Assembly: GCA_900552495.1 (NCBI GenBank)
Contig: URZY01000001.1
Coordinates: forward strand, 165,022 to 229,021
Length of the DNA stretch: 64,000 nt
Direction of reading: 5' to 3'
DNA from: an uncultured Mycoplasmatota bacterium
GTDB lineage: Bacteria > Bacillota_I > Bacilli_A > RF39 > UBA660
Position 1 is the first letter of the stretch; every line of letters begins with the position of its first letter. Position numbers and translations under genes: made by a program. The notes below the pieces were generated by a model. That model searched no databases. It was given only the letters and a program-made list of their open reading frames with translations, and was not told where the DNA came from. Shown here piece after piece: positions 7,892 through 16,155 of the stretch.

Positions 7892-8593
7892 ATGGCATTT
7901 TTAATTGGAGTTATACTATTAATAGTATTTATTTTAGGTTTTTATTTGTATATTAAAAGAAAAATAAAAGATATTTCAGCTAAATATCTTGGGGGAAATA
8001 GTATTAGAAAAATAATAGAAGAGGCTAGGTTAGAGGATGAAGAGGTGCCTAAGTCATTAGCAAGTATGGAAAGTATTTACTTAGATATTATAAAAAAAGA
8101 TTTTCCAGAAGTTAATATTAATGAATTAAAACGAAAAAGTGAAGCACTAATTATGGATGTTTATATAGCAATTGAGGAGAAAAATCCAGATAAGATAGAA
8201 AATGAGAAGATTCGTAATTTTGTGAGAGGGAGAATTAAAGATTTAGGAGATATAACCGTTGAATATAAAGATATGACAATTAATAAAACAGTAGTTTCAA
8301 AGTATGAAAAAAATAGTGGTGTTGCGACGATAAGAACTGATACTAGTTTTTGGTATTATGAAATTAAAGGCAATTCTAAAAAGAAGGTTCAGGATCGAGT
8401 AAGGTGTGAATATATTTATGTGATTGACTCAAGTAAAATTGCGGATAAGGATAAGCAAGTATATGGTATTAGTTGTCCTAATTGTGGATCGCCAATTACT
8501 AGTTTAGGATATAAATCATGTAGTTATTGTGGAAGCAGGGTAGTGGATGTAGTTAGTAAGGTCTTTTTAATTAACGATCTTGTTAGATATTAA
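7892..8593 (+). CDS. Membrane-anchored protein with C-terminal zinc ribbon (Tim44-like?)
   Basis: The 233-residue protein has one N-terminal transmembrane helix (about residues 2-22), a helical region, and a mixed alpha/beta domain (about residues 60-180) that resembles Tim44-like domains in its layout of helices followed by beta strands. It ends in a zinc ribbon CPNCG-x10-CSYCG (about residues 199-216). It precedes a ydjG-like gene by 41 bases and shares the zinc-ribbon theme, so it probably works with the following envelope module. The Tim44 comparison is tentative and no catalytic residues are evident. Confidence 0.65.
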   Translation: MAFLIGVILLIVFILGFYLYIKRKIKDISAKYLGGNSIRKIIEEARLEDEEVPKSLASMESIYLDIIKKDFPEVNINELKRKSEALIMDVYIAIEEKNPDKIENEKIRNFVRGRIKDLGDITVEYKDMTINKTVVSKYEKNSGVATIRTDTSFWYYEIKGNSKKKVQDRVRCEYIYVIDSSKIADKDKQVYGISCPNCGSPITSLGYKSCSYCGSRVVDVVSKVFLINDLVRY

Positions 8594-8634
8594 TAAAATT
8601 ATGATATAATCATAGATAATAAGGAAGTGATAAG

Positions 8635-9678
8635 GTGGAGGCATTGGATAATAAGTGTCCAACTTGTGGGGCGGGAATTACTTTTAATCCAGTTACGCAA
8701 AGTTGGGATTGTAAGTATTGTGGTAGTAAATTTAGTTTAGAAGAAATGGAAAAATGTAATAGTGTTAACGCTCCTACTAATAAAGAAGAGCAAATAGATG
8801 AAGGTTCTGAAAACAAAATGGAGGCTTATCATTGTAAGAGTTGTGGAGCTGAAATTTTAGCTGATGAGACTACTACGGCAACATTTTGTGTTTATTGTGG
8901 AAGTACGGCTATATTAAAAGAAAAGATAGAAACTTCAAAGATGCCTAATTTTATTATTCCGTTTAAAAATGTTAAAAAGGATGCAGAAGAGGCTTTTAAA
9001 AGTTTAACTAAGAGAAAACCCTTAACACCACACTGTTTTAAAGATCCTAAAAATATAGACAAAATTACAGGGATTTATATTCCTTTTTGGGCTTATGACT
9101 TGGAAGCAACGGGGATGGTAGAGTTTTTGGGGGAAGATGTAAAAAAGTGGAGTGATAAAGAATATCATTATACAAAAACAGAAAAGTATAATGTAGAAAA
9201 GTCTGGAAAATTTGAATTTAAAAAGGTACTTGCGGATGCTTCAACTAGATTCCCTAATGATTTAATGGATTCATTAGAACCATTTGATTATACTCAATTA
9301 GAAGAGTATAACCATGCTTATTTAGCAGGTTTCTTAGCTGAAAAATATGATGTTTCTGAAGATGAGGGCTTAAAAAGAGTTCAGGATAGAGCTAATAACA
9401 CAGCAGTTTATTTAATGAAAGAAACAGTTAAGCATGATAAGGTAAGTGTTAGTAATAATCAAATGTCTGTTGTCGCTAAAAACATATATTACATATTATT
9501 ACCAGTTTGGATGGTAAATATAAAGTATAAGGATAGGGATTATATTTTTGCGATGAATGGTCAAACGGGAAAATTTATTGGTAATATTCCAATTGGTATA
9601 AAAGAAGCGATAATATGGGGACTTTTAATATTTATTGTATTATTTGTAGTAGCATTTTTAGGTCTAAAGTTTATTTAG
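8635..9678 (+). CDS. YdjG-like double zinc-ribbon membrane protein
   Basis: The 347-residue protein starts at GTG (8635) after AAGGAAGTG. Two zinc ribbons lie at the N-terminus, CPTCG...CKYCG (about residues 8-30) and CKSCG...CVYCG (about 66-90). A long soluble domain with the IPFKNVKKDAEEAF and GIYIPFWAYD segments follows, and a single transmembrane helix closes the protein (about residues 323-344). This matches the TFIIB-type zinc-ribbon/YdjG group; in B. subtilis YdjG and YdjH help hold PspA at the membrane. The next two genes are ydjH-like and ydjI-like, in the same order as in Bacillus. Confidence 0.8.
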   Translation: MEALDNKCPTCGAGITFNPVTQSWDCKYCGSKFSLEEMEKCNSVNAPTNKEEQIDEGSENKMEAYHCKSCGAEILADETTTATFCVYCGSTAILKEKIETSKMPNFIIPFKNVKKDAEEAFKSLTKRKPLTPHCFKDPKNIDKITGIYIPFWAYDLEATGMVEFLGEDVKKWSDKEYHYTKTEKYNVEKSGKFEFKKVLADASTRFPNDLMDSLEPFDYTQLEEYNHAYLAGFLAEKYDVSEDEGLKRVQDRANNTAVYLMKETVKHDKVSVSNNQMSVVAKNIYYILLPVWMVNIKYKDRDYIFAMNGQTGKFIGNIPIGIKEAIIWGLLIFIVLFVVAFLGLKFI

Positions 9679-9693
9679 GTAGGTGATGAAGTA

Positions 9694-10506
9694 GTGCGAT
9701 TAAGAAAAATATTTTGTTTAATAATTCTATGTATTTTACTTAATTGTAGTGATGTGTTTGCGAGCACGAAGGTCAATACAAGAACGGATTCTGATTATCT
9801 AGTGCCAAGAGACATTGTCGTTACTAATAGTAATAGAAAGGCGATTTTAAGTACACCGGCTATAAATGCTGAAGAAAAAGTTTATGATTTTGCAGAAATA
9901 CTTACTGATGACGAAGAAGAAAAACTTTATAAGCAAATCTTTAATTTTATTTATGAAACAAATATGGATATGGCAATAGTTACTATTAAGGACAATCCAG
10001 TTGGTAGTACAAAGGATTATGCACATAATTTTTATCAATATAATTTTTTTAAAGATGATGGACTATTATTTTTAATTGATTTTTATGAAAGTGAAATCTA
10101 TATGACAACCAGTGGTAAAGCTTATAATTTGTTTCCGGATTCAAGAATGCAGCCAATTTTAAAAAATGTATATAATAAAATAATGAAAAAAAATTTTTAT
10201 GAAGCTTGTTCAACCTTTGTAAATTCAATAGGGGGGTTTGTAGGAATTGGAGAGGCTACAAAAGGTGAAGATGTTGTTATTGATGTTGATGGGACAGTTC
10301 ATAAAGAATCTTGGATTATAGAAGCTTTGGTTTTTGCAGGAATTGGAACTTTAATTGGAATGGTGGTTTTAGTTTCAATGAATAAAATGGTTAAACCAGC
10401 GACGACTGCAAGAAGTTTTTTAGAACAAGAAACCGTCGTTATTAAAGATATTAGGGATAATTTTATTGATGCGAAGACAACAAGAAGACGAAGAAATAAA
10501 TCATAG
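9694..10506 (+). CDS. YdjH-like TPM-domain membrane protein
   Basis: The 270-residue product has a signal peptide (about residues 1-24), an extracytoplasmic TPM domain (VYDFAEILTDDEEEKLYKQI ... DGLLFLIDFYESEIYMTTSG, residues about 63-150), a transmembrane segment (about residues 209-231) and a basic cytoplasmic tail rich in Arg and Lys. The TPM fold occurs in phosphatase-like and photosystem assembly proteins and in YdjH. The start is GTG with a GGTGATG site. It lies 15 bases after the ydjG-like gene, so the two are probably co-transcribed and may form a membrane complex. Confidence 0.8.
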   Translation: MRLRKIFCLIILCILLNCSDVFASTKVNTRTDSDYLVPRDIVVTNSNRKAILSTPAINAEEKVYDFAEILTDDEEEKLYKQIFNFIYETNMDMAIVTIKDNPVGSTKDYAHNFYQYNFFKDDGLLFLIDFYESEIYMTTSGKAYNLFPDSRMQPILKNVYNKIMKKNFYEACSTFVNSIGGFVGIGEATKGEDVVIDVDGTVHKESWIIEALVFAGIGTLIGMVVLVSMNKMVKPATTARSFLEQETVVIKDIRDNFIDAKTTRRRRNKS

Positions 10507-10564
10507 TAGACGTATTGAAAATATGTGGTATAATAAAATTATGTAAAATAGAAGGAGAAGAAAT

Positions 10565-11764
10565 ATGGGATTAATAAAAGCCGCTGTAAGTGCTGTTGGT
10601 AGTACTTTAGGCGATCAATGGAAAGAGTATATTAAATGTGAAGACTTAGGTCAAGACATATTAATGAGAAAGGTAACAACTGCCAATGGTATTATTTCAA
10701 AAGATAGTGCAATTCAAGTTGCGCCAGGACAAATAGCAGTAATTTTTGATAGTGGAAGAATTGTTGATGCAACAGCAGAGCAAGGTATTTATACTTTTGA
10801 TCAATCAACATCACCTTCATTTTTTGCTGGACAATTTGGACCAGTGTTTAAAGAAATGTGGACACGTTTTGTATATAATGGTGCGCCTAATAAGGAACAG
10901 GCAGTATTTTATTTGAATGCTAAAGAAATTATGGATAATAAGTTTGGAACGCCAGCACCAATTCCTTATCAAGATTGGGGACATCCAATTCCAAATCAAA
11001 TGACTGGCGGAACGAGTCCTCTTCGTGTAGAAGTTAAGTGTTTTGGTAAATATACATTTAAAATTGTTGATCCGGCAGTATTTATGAGTAAAGTTGCTGG
11101 AACAGCAGAAGTATATCATAAAGGTGAATTAACTGAACAAATACGTTCGGAAGTTGTAGCATCATTTCAAAATGTATTAAGTGAATTAGGAAGTAAAGAT
11201 CATAAAGTGGCAGCTCTTGATTTGCCTAATAGCACTGATGAAATTAAGAAGACAATGACTGATAGGGTATTTGATCAGCCAATTCGTGATCGTGGTCTTA
11301 GCTTAGTGGGCTTTGTTGTTGAATCAGTTACACTTGATGAAGAAAGTGAAAAGAAAATTGATAATTATGAATTATCTTCCAATGCATTTATGCAACAAGG
11401 AACGCTTACTGGGGCTTATGCTAATGCAGTTCAAGCAGCAGCAAGTAATGAAAATGGTGCGATGAATGGTTTCATGGGAGTTGGAATGATGAATATGGCA
11501 AGTGGTGGAATGTTCGGTGGAGTAACCAATAATGCAATGAATAACAGTGGTTCAACACACGCTGCTTATGCGCAAGGTCAAACACCAGCAGGACAACCAT
11601 TACATCCAGGTGTGGTAGCGCATGGAGAAAATGCTGAGAATTTAGAGGATAATCAAAATGTGACTCCAGCAACTAGTGCAACCCCAATGGCTTTTTGTCC
11701 AAACTGTGGAACAAAAAATAATGGCTTTAATTTCTGCGCTAATTGTGGAACAAAATTAAAGTAA
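10565..11764 (+). CDS. YdjI-like SPFH-domain protein with C-terminal zinc ribbon
   Basis: The 399-residue protein begins MGLIKAAVSAVGSTLGDQWKEYI, the typical opening of the SPFH 'virion core'-like group that includes B. subtilis YdjI. An SPFH/band-7 region covers about residues 20-275, with a Gly/Ala/Met/Gln-rich linker (about 276-375) and a final zinc ribbon CPNCGTKNNGFNFCANCG. Family members form membrane-associated scaffolds linked to PspA-type envelope stress responses. It is separated from the ydjH-like gene by 58 bases that include a TATAAT, so it may also have its own promoter. Confidence 0.85.
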   Translation: MGLIKAAVSAVGSTLGDQWKEYIKCEDLGQDILMRKVTTANGIISKDSAIQVAPGQIAVIFDSGRIVDATAEQGIYTFDQSTSPSFFAGQFGPVFKEMWTRFVYNGAPNKEQAVFYLNAKEIMDNKFGTPAPIPYQDWGHPIPNQMTGGTSPLRVEVKCFGKYTFKIVDPAVFMSKVAGTAEVYHKGELTEQIRSEVVASFQNVLSELGSKDHKVAALDLPNSTDEIKKTMTDRVFDQPIRDRGLSLVGFVVESVTLDEESEKKIDNYELSSNAFMQQGTLTGAYANAVQAAASNENGAMNGFMGVGMMNMASGGMFGGVTNNAMNNSGSTHAAYAQGQTPAGQPLHPGVVAHGENAENLEDNQNVTPATSATPMAFCPNCGTKNNGFNFCANCGTKLK

Positions 11765-11804
11765 TAATAGTTAGGCTTTTTGTAAAATATGATGTAAATA
11801 AAAG

Positions 11805-11836
11805 GATTAATAGAGTTAGTTATTAATCTTTTTTTT
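11805..11836 (+). terminator. Terminator of the ydjGHI-like cluster
   Basis: GATTAATA (11805-11812) pairs with TATTAATC (11821-11828), followed by eight Ts. Confidence 0.8.
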
Positions 11837-11869
11837 GATTTATGATATTGTATTAGTGAGGAGAAACTT

Positions 11870-12961
11870 ATGAAAAAGAGAGTATATTTGATTATTTATG
11901 CAATAATTCAATTTATTGTTAGTTTTTGTTATTTAATATTTGGGAAAAGCATTGCTGTAAAGCAGGCAGAAGAAATGCTAGAAGCTGTGTCTTTAATGCC
12001 GGAAAGAATTAAAGAGATGATGGCTGGAATGTATACGGCGGAAACACTTTATTCATCAGTTATGTTAACTGCTGTTGTTGGAATTATTTTGGCTATTGTA
12101 CTATTAATTATTTTTGGTAAGAATAAAGTGGGTGAAAAGAAGACTTTATCAATTATTTTAGTCGCCGTATCAATTTTCTTATATGGTGGTGGAATAGTTA
12201 CTCTACTGGGAGCGATTGCGCTAGTTATAATTGGAACAACGCCAAAAGTATTTCCAGTCGATATTGATGGTAATGTAATTGTAAAAGAAAAGAAAAAATT
12301 AGTAAAGTTAGAAAAACTGAATGTTTCGGGGAAAGATTTATTTTTAACAGTTGTTTTAATTGCCTTATATGCAACGCAATTTTTTATAAGTGGTTTAATA
12401 GATGGTCCGATTAGTGCAATTGTCGTAATGGTACTTTATTATGGTGGGGTGTTTGCTTTTGGAATTTATGTTTTTAATAAACGCTTAAAGAGAGATTTTA
12501 AGGCTTATCGTAGTGATTTATCATTGCATGTTGGACAATCTTTTAAGTGGTGGGCGATATTGTTAGGTTTTTCTTATGTGGCAGCAATTGTTAGGATGAT
12601 TTTAGGTGGCGAGACAGTTACGGCGAATCAAAGTGGTTTAAATTCTTCACCTTTTTGGTATGTTGCGCCACTAGCAATTATTTGGGCTCCATTTGTAGAG
12701 GAAATTATTTTTAGGGGATGTTTAAGAAGATTTCTTAAGAATGATGTAGTTTTTGTAATTGCCTCAGGTATTATATTTGGGTTGATGCATACAATTGGTT
12801 CAGAAATAGGCATATATAATATGATTGTTCAATCGTTACAATATGTAGCAATGGGTTCTGTAATGGCTTTGGCATATGTTAAAACAAATAATATTTGTAT
12901 AAATATGAGTGTGCATTGTATTCAAAATACACTTAGTACAGTAATGATGTTGTTTATGTAA
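11870..12961 (+). CDS. CPBP family intramembrane metalloprotease
   Basis: This 363-residue multi-pass protein has about eight hydrophobic segments and, in its last third, the CPBP (CAAX protease/Abi) motifs: VEEIIFRG (EExxxR, about residues 275-282), FGLMHT (FxxxH, about 302-307) and the terminal HCIQN. These residues form the metal site of glutamate-type intramembrane proteases. In Firmicutes such proteins handle prenyl-type processing, bacteriocin self-protection or stress signalling; the substrate here is unknown. The N-terminal 150 residues form an extra four-helix membrane unit not found in minimal CPBP proteins. It is a single gene with its own terminator. Confidence 0.88.
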   Translation: MKKRVYLIIYAIIQFIVSFCYLIFGKSIAVKQAEEMLEAVSLMPERIKEMMAGMYTAETLYSSVMLTAVVGIILAIVLLIIFGKNKVGEKKTLSIILVAVSIFLYGGGIVTLLGAIALVIIGTTPKVFPVDIDGNVIVKEKKKLVKLEKLNVSGKDLFLTVVLIALYATQFFISGLIDGPISAIVVMVLYYGGVFAFGIYVFNKRLKRDFKAYRSDLSLHVGQSFKWWAILLGFSYVAAIVRMILGGETVTANQSGLNSSPFWYVAPLAIIWAPFVEEIIFRGCLRRFLKNDVVFVIASGIIFGLMHTIGSEIGIYNMIVQSLQYVAMGSVMALAYVKTNNICINMSVHCIQNTLSTVMMLFM

Positions 12962-12969
12962 AATAAATT

Positions 12970-12989
12970 AGGACAGACGTCCTTTTTTT
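12970..12989 (+). terminator. Terminator of the CPBP protease gene
   Basis: AGGAC (12970-12974) pairs with GTCCT (12979-12983), followed by seven Ts. Confidence 0.75.
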
Positions 12990-13042
12990 GTATAAAATAA
13001 TTTATTTCTTATCATAATTATGATAAGAGGATGGTGGTCAAT

Positions 13043-13071
13043 TTGACAAAAAGATGGTGTTCTGATAAAAT
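13043..13071 (+). promoter_or_regulatory. Strong sigma-A promoter
   Basis: TTGACA (13043-13048), a 17-base spacer and TAAAAT (13066-13071). Its position downstream of the in-frame ATG at 13031 shows that the following gene must start later, at 13106. Confidence 0.75.
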
Positions 13072-13105
13072 ATATAACTGTCACATGAACAAAGAGGTGT
13101 TATTT

Positions 13106-13798
13106 ATGTTATTCAGTGAGCAACAGGCAATTGATGTTTGCTCCGAGGAGCCGTCCCTGATATTTCGCCTTATTAAAAATAGTAATTTTGATTTAGTTGA
13201 AAAGTTACTTGATGATAATAAGGTAAACGTAAATACCTGTGATGGCGCGGCAAATGATGTTGTTACAAGACTTTTAAAGGCTAAACAATATGACTTAGTA
13301 ATGAAAGTTATGAAAAAAAGAAATTGGGATGTAAACCATCAAAATGTTGAGGGAAATACATTTGGTCATATTCTAGCGATGGATAATTCAGTTGGGGCTT
13401 TAAAAGTAGTGGAGCAATTAAAAAAGAAAAAAAATTTTACCCCGAATATAAAAAATAATAAGGGGGAAACAATTTTAGATAGGGCAATTAATAATAATTA
13501 TATTTATACTGCATTTAAAATATTAGAAGATAAAAGATTTAATGATATAGATTTAGTGACATTTAAAAAGTTATGTAGTGCTTGTGTTAATAATTCTTAT
13601 TATGGTAAATATTCAAGACTAAATAATTTAGAAGTTATAGTTGAAAATTTGGTTAAAAAACAACTAGAACCAACGATGAAAAAATTAGTTGATATAATTG
13701 TAGAGAATATAGACATTATTAAGACAGATATTTTAAGAGATAGATCAGCAGTATTAGAAAATATTATTAATTTAGTCGTTAATGAAGCAACTATTTAG
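13106..13798 (+). CDS. Ankyrin-like repeat protein
   Basis: With the start at ATG 13106 (GAGGTG ribosome site, downstream of the promoter at 13043-13071) the product is 230 residues. Repeated helix pairs of roughly 33 residues are visible: LIFRLIKNSNFDLVEKLLDD, VVTRLLKAKQYDLVMKVMKK, FGHILAMDNSVGALKVVEQL, LDRAINNNYIYTAFKILED. Motifs such as DVNHQNVEGNTFGHILA and NIKNNKGETILDRAI are ankyrin-like. No signal peptide or membrane segment is seen, so it should be cytosolic and a protein-binding scaffold. Its partner is unknown. Confidence 0.75.
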   Translation: MLFSEQQAIDVCSEEPSLIFRLIKNSNFDLVEKLLDDNKVNVNTCDGAANDVVTRLLKAKQYDLVMKVMKKRNWDVNHQNVEGNTFGHILAMDNSVGALKVVEQLKKKKNFTPNIKNNKGETILDRAINNNYIYTAFKILEDKRFNDIDLVTFKKLCSACVNNSYYGKYSRLNNLEVIVENLVKKQLEPTMKKLVDIIVENIDIIKTDILRDRSAVLENIINLVVNEATI

Positions 13799-13810
13799 TT
13801 GCTTTTTTTT
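13785..13810 (+). terminator. Terminator overlapping the stop of the ankyrin-like gene
   Basis: AAGCAAC (13785-13791) pairs with GTTGCTT (13798-13804), with a T-run to 13810; the stop codon lies in the hairpin. Confidence 0.8.
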
Positions 13811-13867
13811 GTTTTGTTTAATAATATGTGATATTATGATTATAGTTAGTATTGTGAGGTGATAATT

Positions 13868-16081
13868 TTGGTTAATTTTAAAATTTTATTTAAAATGTAT
13901 GGGGAATATTTAGAAAAGGATATTTTAACAACTCAAGAATTATTAAGTTTAGGGTTAAATAAGAATGATTTGACTAAGCTTGTAGAAGAGGGAAAGTTAG
14001 TTAGACCTAAAAAAGGGAAATATGCGATTGGAAATGCTAAGGGATTATTGACATTTGCAAATGTATGTTTTGGAAAGAAGGTACATAATCCGGAATTAGG
14101 AAGAAAAGCATTATTAAAAGCAATAGAAATTGATCCTAATAATGGTTCTTTGCAAACAAGAGTATTTTTTAATAGTATTATTAGTAGTGATTTTGACCAG
14201 GCTGTAAAAAGTTTTGAGATATTAGATAAGATAGATAATCAATACTACAAACAAGATAATAATTTGTGGTTATATTTACTTAGCTTTATGGGAGATTTAC
14301 CGGAACATTATAAAGAACGGGTTAGGGAAATGACTTATGATGATATTAAAGTATTACCTGGAGATAAGCGATATAGTGATAAGGATTTGCAGCATAAAAT
14401 ACGAAAGAATATAATGAATAAGTCTTTTAGATCTGCCAGTAGTATGATGAAAGATGTTAATGGTCGTGATAAAAAAATTAATCTGGATATTGTTGAAGTA
14501 TTATTGGGATATGCGACACGTAATAGTATTAAGGTTCATAGTGATTTATATAGATTAATTAATGATCAAAACTATGCTGCGGCTAAAAATATTTTACTTA
14601 GTGAATTATCTATTCATGGACTTAATAAAACGGATTATATATTATTAACGGCACTTAGTGATTTAATAGGAATGCGTAATGAGGATAAATTGCCGGTTGT
14701 TAATCAAGATAGTCAAGACGATACTTATAGTGCGGTTATGGCACATGACTATGTAAAAGCTTATAATCGAAATAAAGAATATATAGCTAGAGGTAATGCT
14801 AGAAACAGTAGTAGTAAAGCTCTAGAAAAAGTTTTAAATGAAATAAAAGTTGAAATGACGAGACTTGATAGAAATATCAATTTTAATAGTAATAATGGAA
14901 TTGATGTAAAAAAGGTAGATAAAGTAGGAGATAGATTATTTACTGAGTTAACTATTTGTTTAACTAATCAAGATATTGAGGAAGCTAATTCTTTAATAAA
15001 TAAGTATTTAGCACATTTGGGAAAACAAGATTGGAAGGACTATGTTAATGATTTAGTACAATTGAGTGTTTTAGATAATGATAAAGGTTTTACTAGGCCG
15101 ATGGAAGCTTTAACTGATTTGGCAAAAGATGAGTTTGAGTTTTTATCAGCAGTATATATTCAAGATTTTTATTATAATTTAGCGCGAAAACAATTTTATA
15201 AGGCAGCTCTTTATTTAGATATCTTAAGTATGTCTGAAAAATTAGGTGGTATACATATTAATGTAGCTGAAATGAAAAGTAGATTATTAGAAGATGCTGC
15301 TAGCGTAGGAATTAGCGAGGCTGATTTAGGCCTTACTAAAAAAGTTTTATTAACTGATTCAGAGAAGAATGCCTTACTTCCAGCGGATAAAGTGTTGTCA
15401 GTAAGTGAAGTGATGGCTACTGTTGGGGAGTCTGATGAAGTTACAGTGGGTGAAGAAAAAAAGGGTGTTACTAATGATGGGGAGACGTTAGTTCCACAGG
15501 AGGAAATAGTTGTAGAGGAACCTAGTCAAGTGACATATGCAGTATTAGATGTTGTGGATAGATTACTTGAAGATACAAATTTAATAATGCTAGAACCTAT
15601 GTCTGAGGAGGATATTGAGAGAGTGGTTGAAACCACTACTAGCTTTCAAAAAATTCAGACTTATGTGCTTGAAGAGGAGACTGGAGAGAAGAGAGTAGTG
15701 TTAAAGTATTTTGATCCAAATGGTCCATATGTTAACTTTACAGGAGCATTGCGATTAGCTAATTATAAATATCGTAATGGTGATTTTGAAGAAATGATCG
15801 ATATATATCATCAATTATTACCAAAATTGGAAAGTCCTAAATCTTTTATTTATGCTAGAATTGCTGAGGGTTATGATAAATTAGGGGACTATGAAAAGGC
15901 AATTGATTATTATACTGTAGCAGAGGCTACGAGTGTTGCTAGTGGCGATCAAGTTGAATTGAATTTTACTAATCGTGTTAATCAGCTGAAGGCAAAGTGT
16001 GGTTATAATGGAGTCGTTGTTGCTGATGATGATTGCCAGCATTGTAGTAAGCCAGTTGGAAAACAATATAAAAATAATTAA
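13868..16081 (+). CDS. Large helical repeat protein with N-terminal winged-helix-like domain
   Basis: The start is TTG 13868 after GAGGTGAT (a GTG at 13859 lies in the ribosome site), giving 737 residues. Residues about 10-50 (DILTTQELLSLGLNKNDLTK LVEEG..., then RPKKGKYAIG) look like the winged-helix domain of AbiEi-type antitoxins and related regulators. The rest is helical and TPR-like: ALLKAIEIDPNN near the start and a clear pair near the end (FEEMIDIYHQLLPKLE, YARIAEGYDKLGDYEKAIDYYT). An acidic Val/Glu-rich linker lies at about residues 515-560. No toxin partner is adjacent, so a toxin-antitoxin role is not supported. It may be a lineage-specific regulator or scaffold. Confidence 0.7.
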   Translation: MVNFKILFKMYGEYLEKDILTTQELLSLGLNKNDLTKLVEEGKLVRPKKGKYAIGNAKGLLTFANVCFGKKVHNPELGRKALLKAIEIDPNNGSLQTRVFFNSIISSDFDQAVKSFEILDKIDNQYYKQDNNLWLYLLSFMGDLPEHYKERVREMTYDDIKVLPGDKRYSDKDLQHKIRKNIMNKSFRSASSMMKDVNGRDKKINLDIVEVLLGYATRNSIKVHSDLYRLINDQNYAAAKNILLSELSIHGLNKTDYILLTALSDLIGMRNEDKLPVVNQDSQDDTYSAVMAHDYVKAYNRNKEYIARGNARNSSSKALEKVLNEIKVEMTRLDRNINFNSNNGIDVKKVDKVGDRLFTELTICLTNQDIEEANSLINKYLAHLGKQDWKDYVNDLVQLSVLDNDKGFTRPMEALTDLAKDEFEFLSAVYIQDFYYNLARKQFYKAALYLDILSMSEKLGGIHINVAEMKSRLLEDAASVGISEADLGLTKKVLLTDSEKNALLPADKVLSVSEVMATVGESDEVTVGEEKKGVTNDGETLVPQEEIVVEEPSQVTYAVLDVVDRLLEDTNLIMLEPMSEEDIERVVETTTSFQKIQTYVLEEETGEKRVVLKYFDPNGPYVNFTGALRLANYKYRNGDFEEMIDIYHQLLPKLESPKSFIYARIAEGYDKLGDYEKAIDYYTVAEATSVASGDQVELNFTNRVNQLKAKCGYNGVVVADDDCQHCSKPVGKQYKNN

Positions 16082-16155
16082 AAATACTTGGTGAAGTTGA
16101 TTTTTAAGAGGGATTAAGGTATTATATTTGGGAGTGAAAGAATGGAAGTGATGAT

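Noticed and set aside
13859..13868. Toxin-antitoxin (AbiE-like) system at the winged-helix protein
   Set aside because: No AbiEii-type nucleotidyltransferase or other toxin is adjacent; the protein is mainly repeats.
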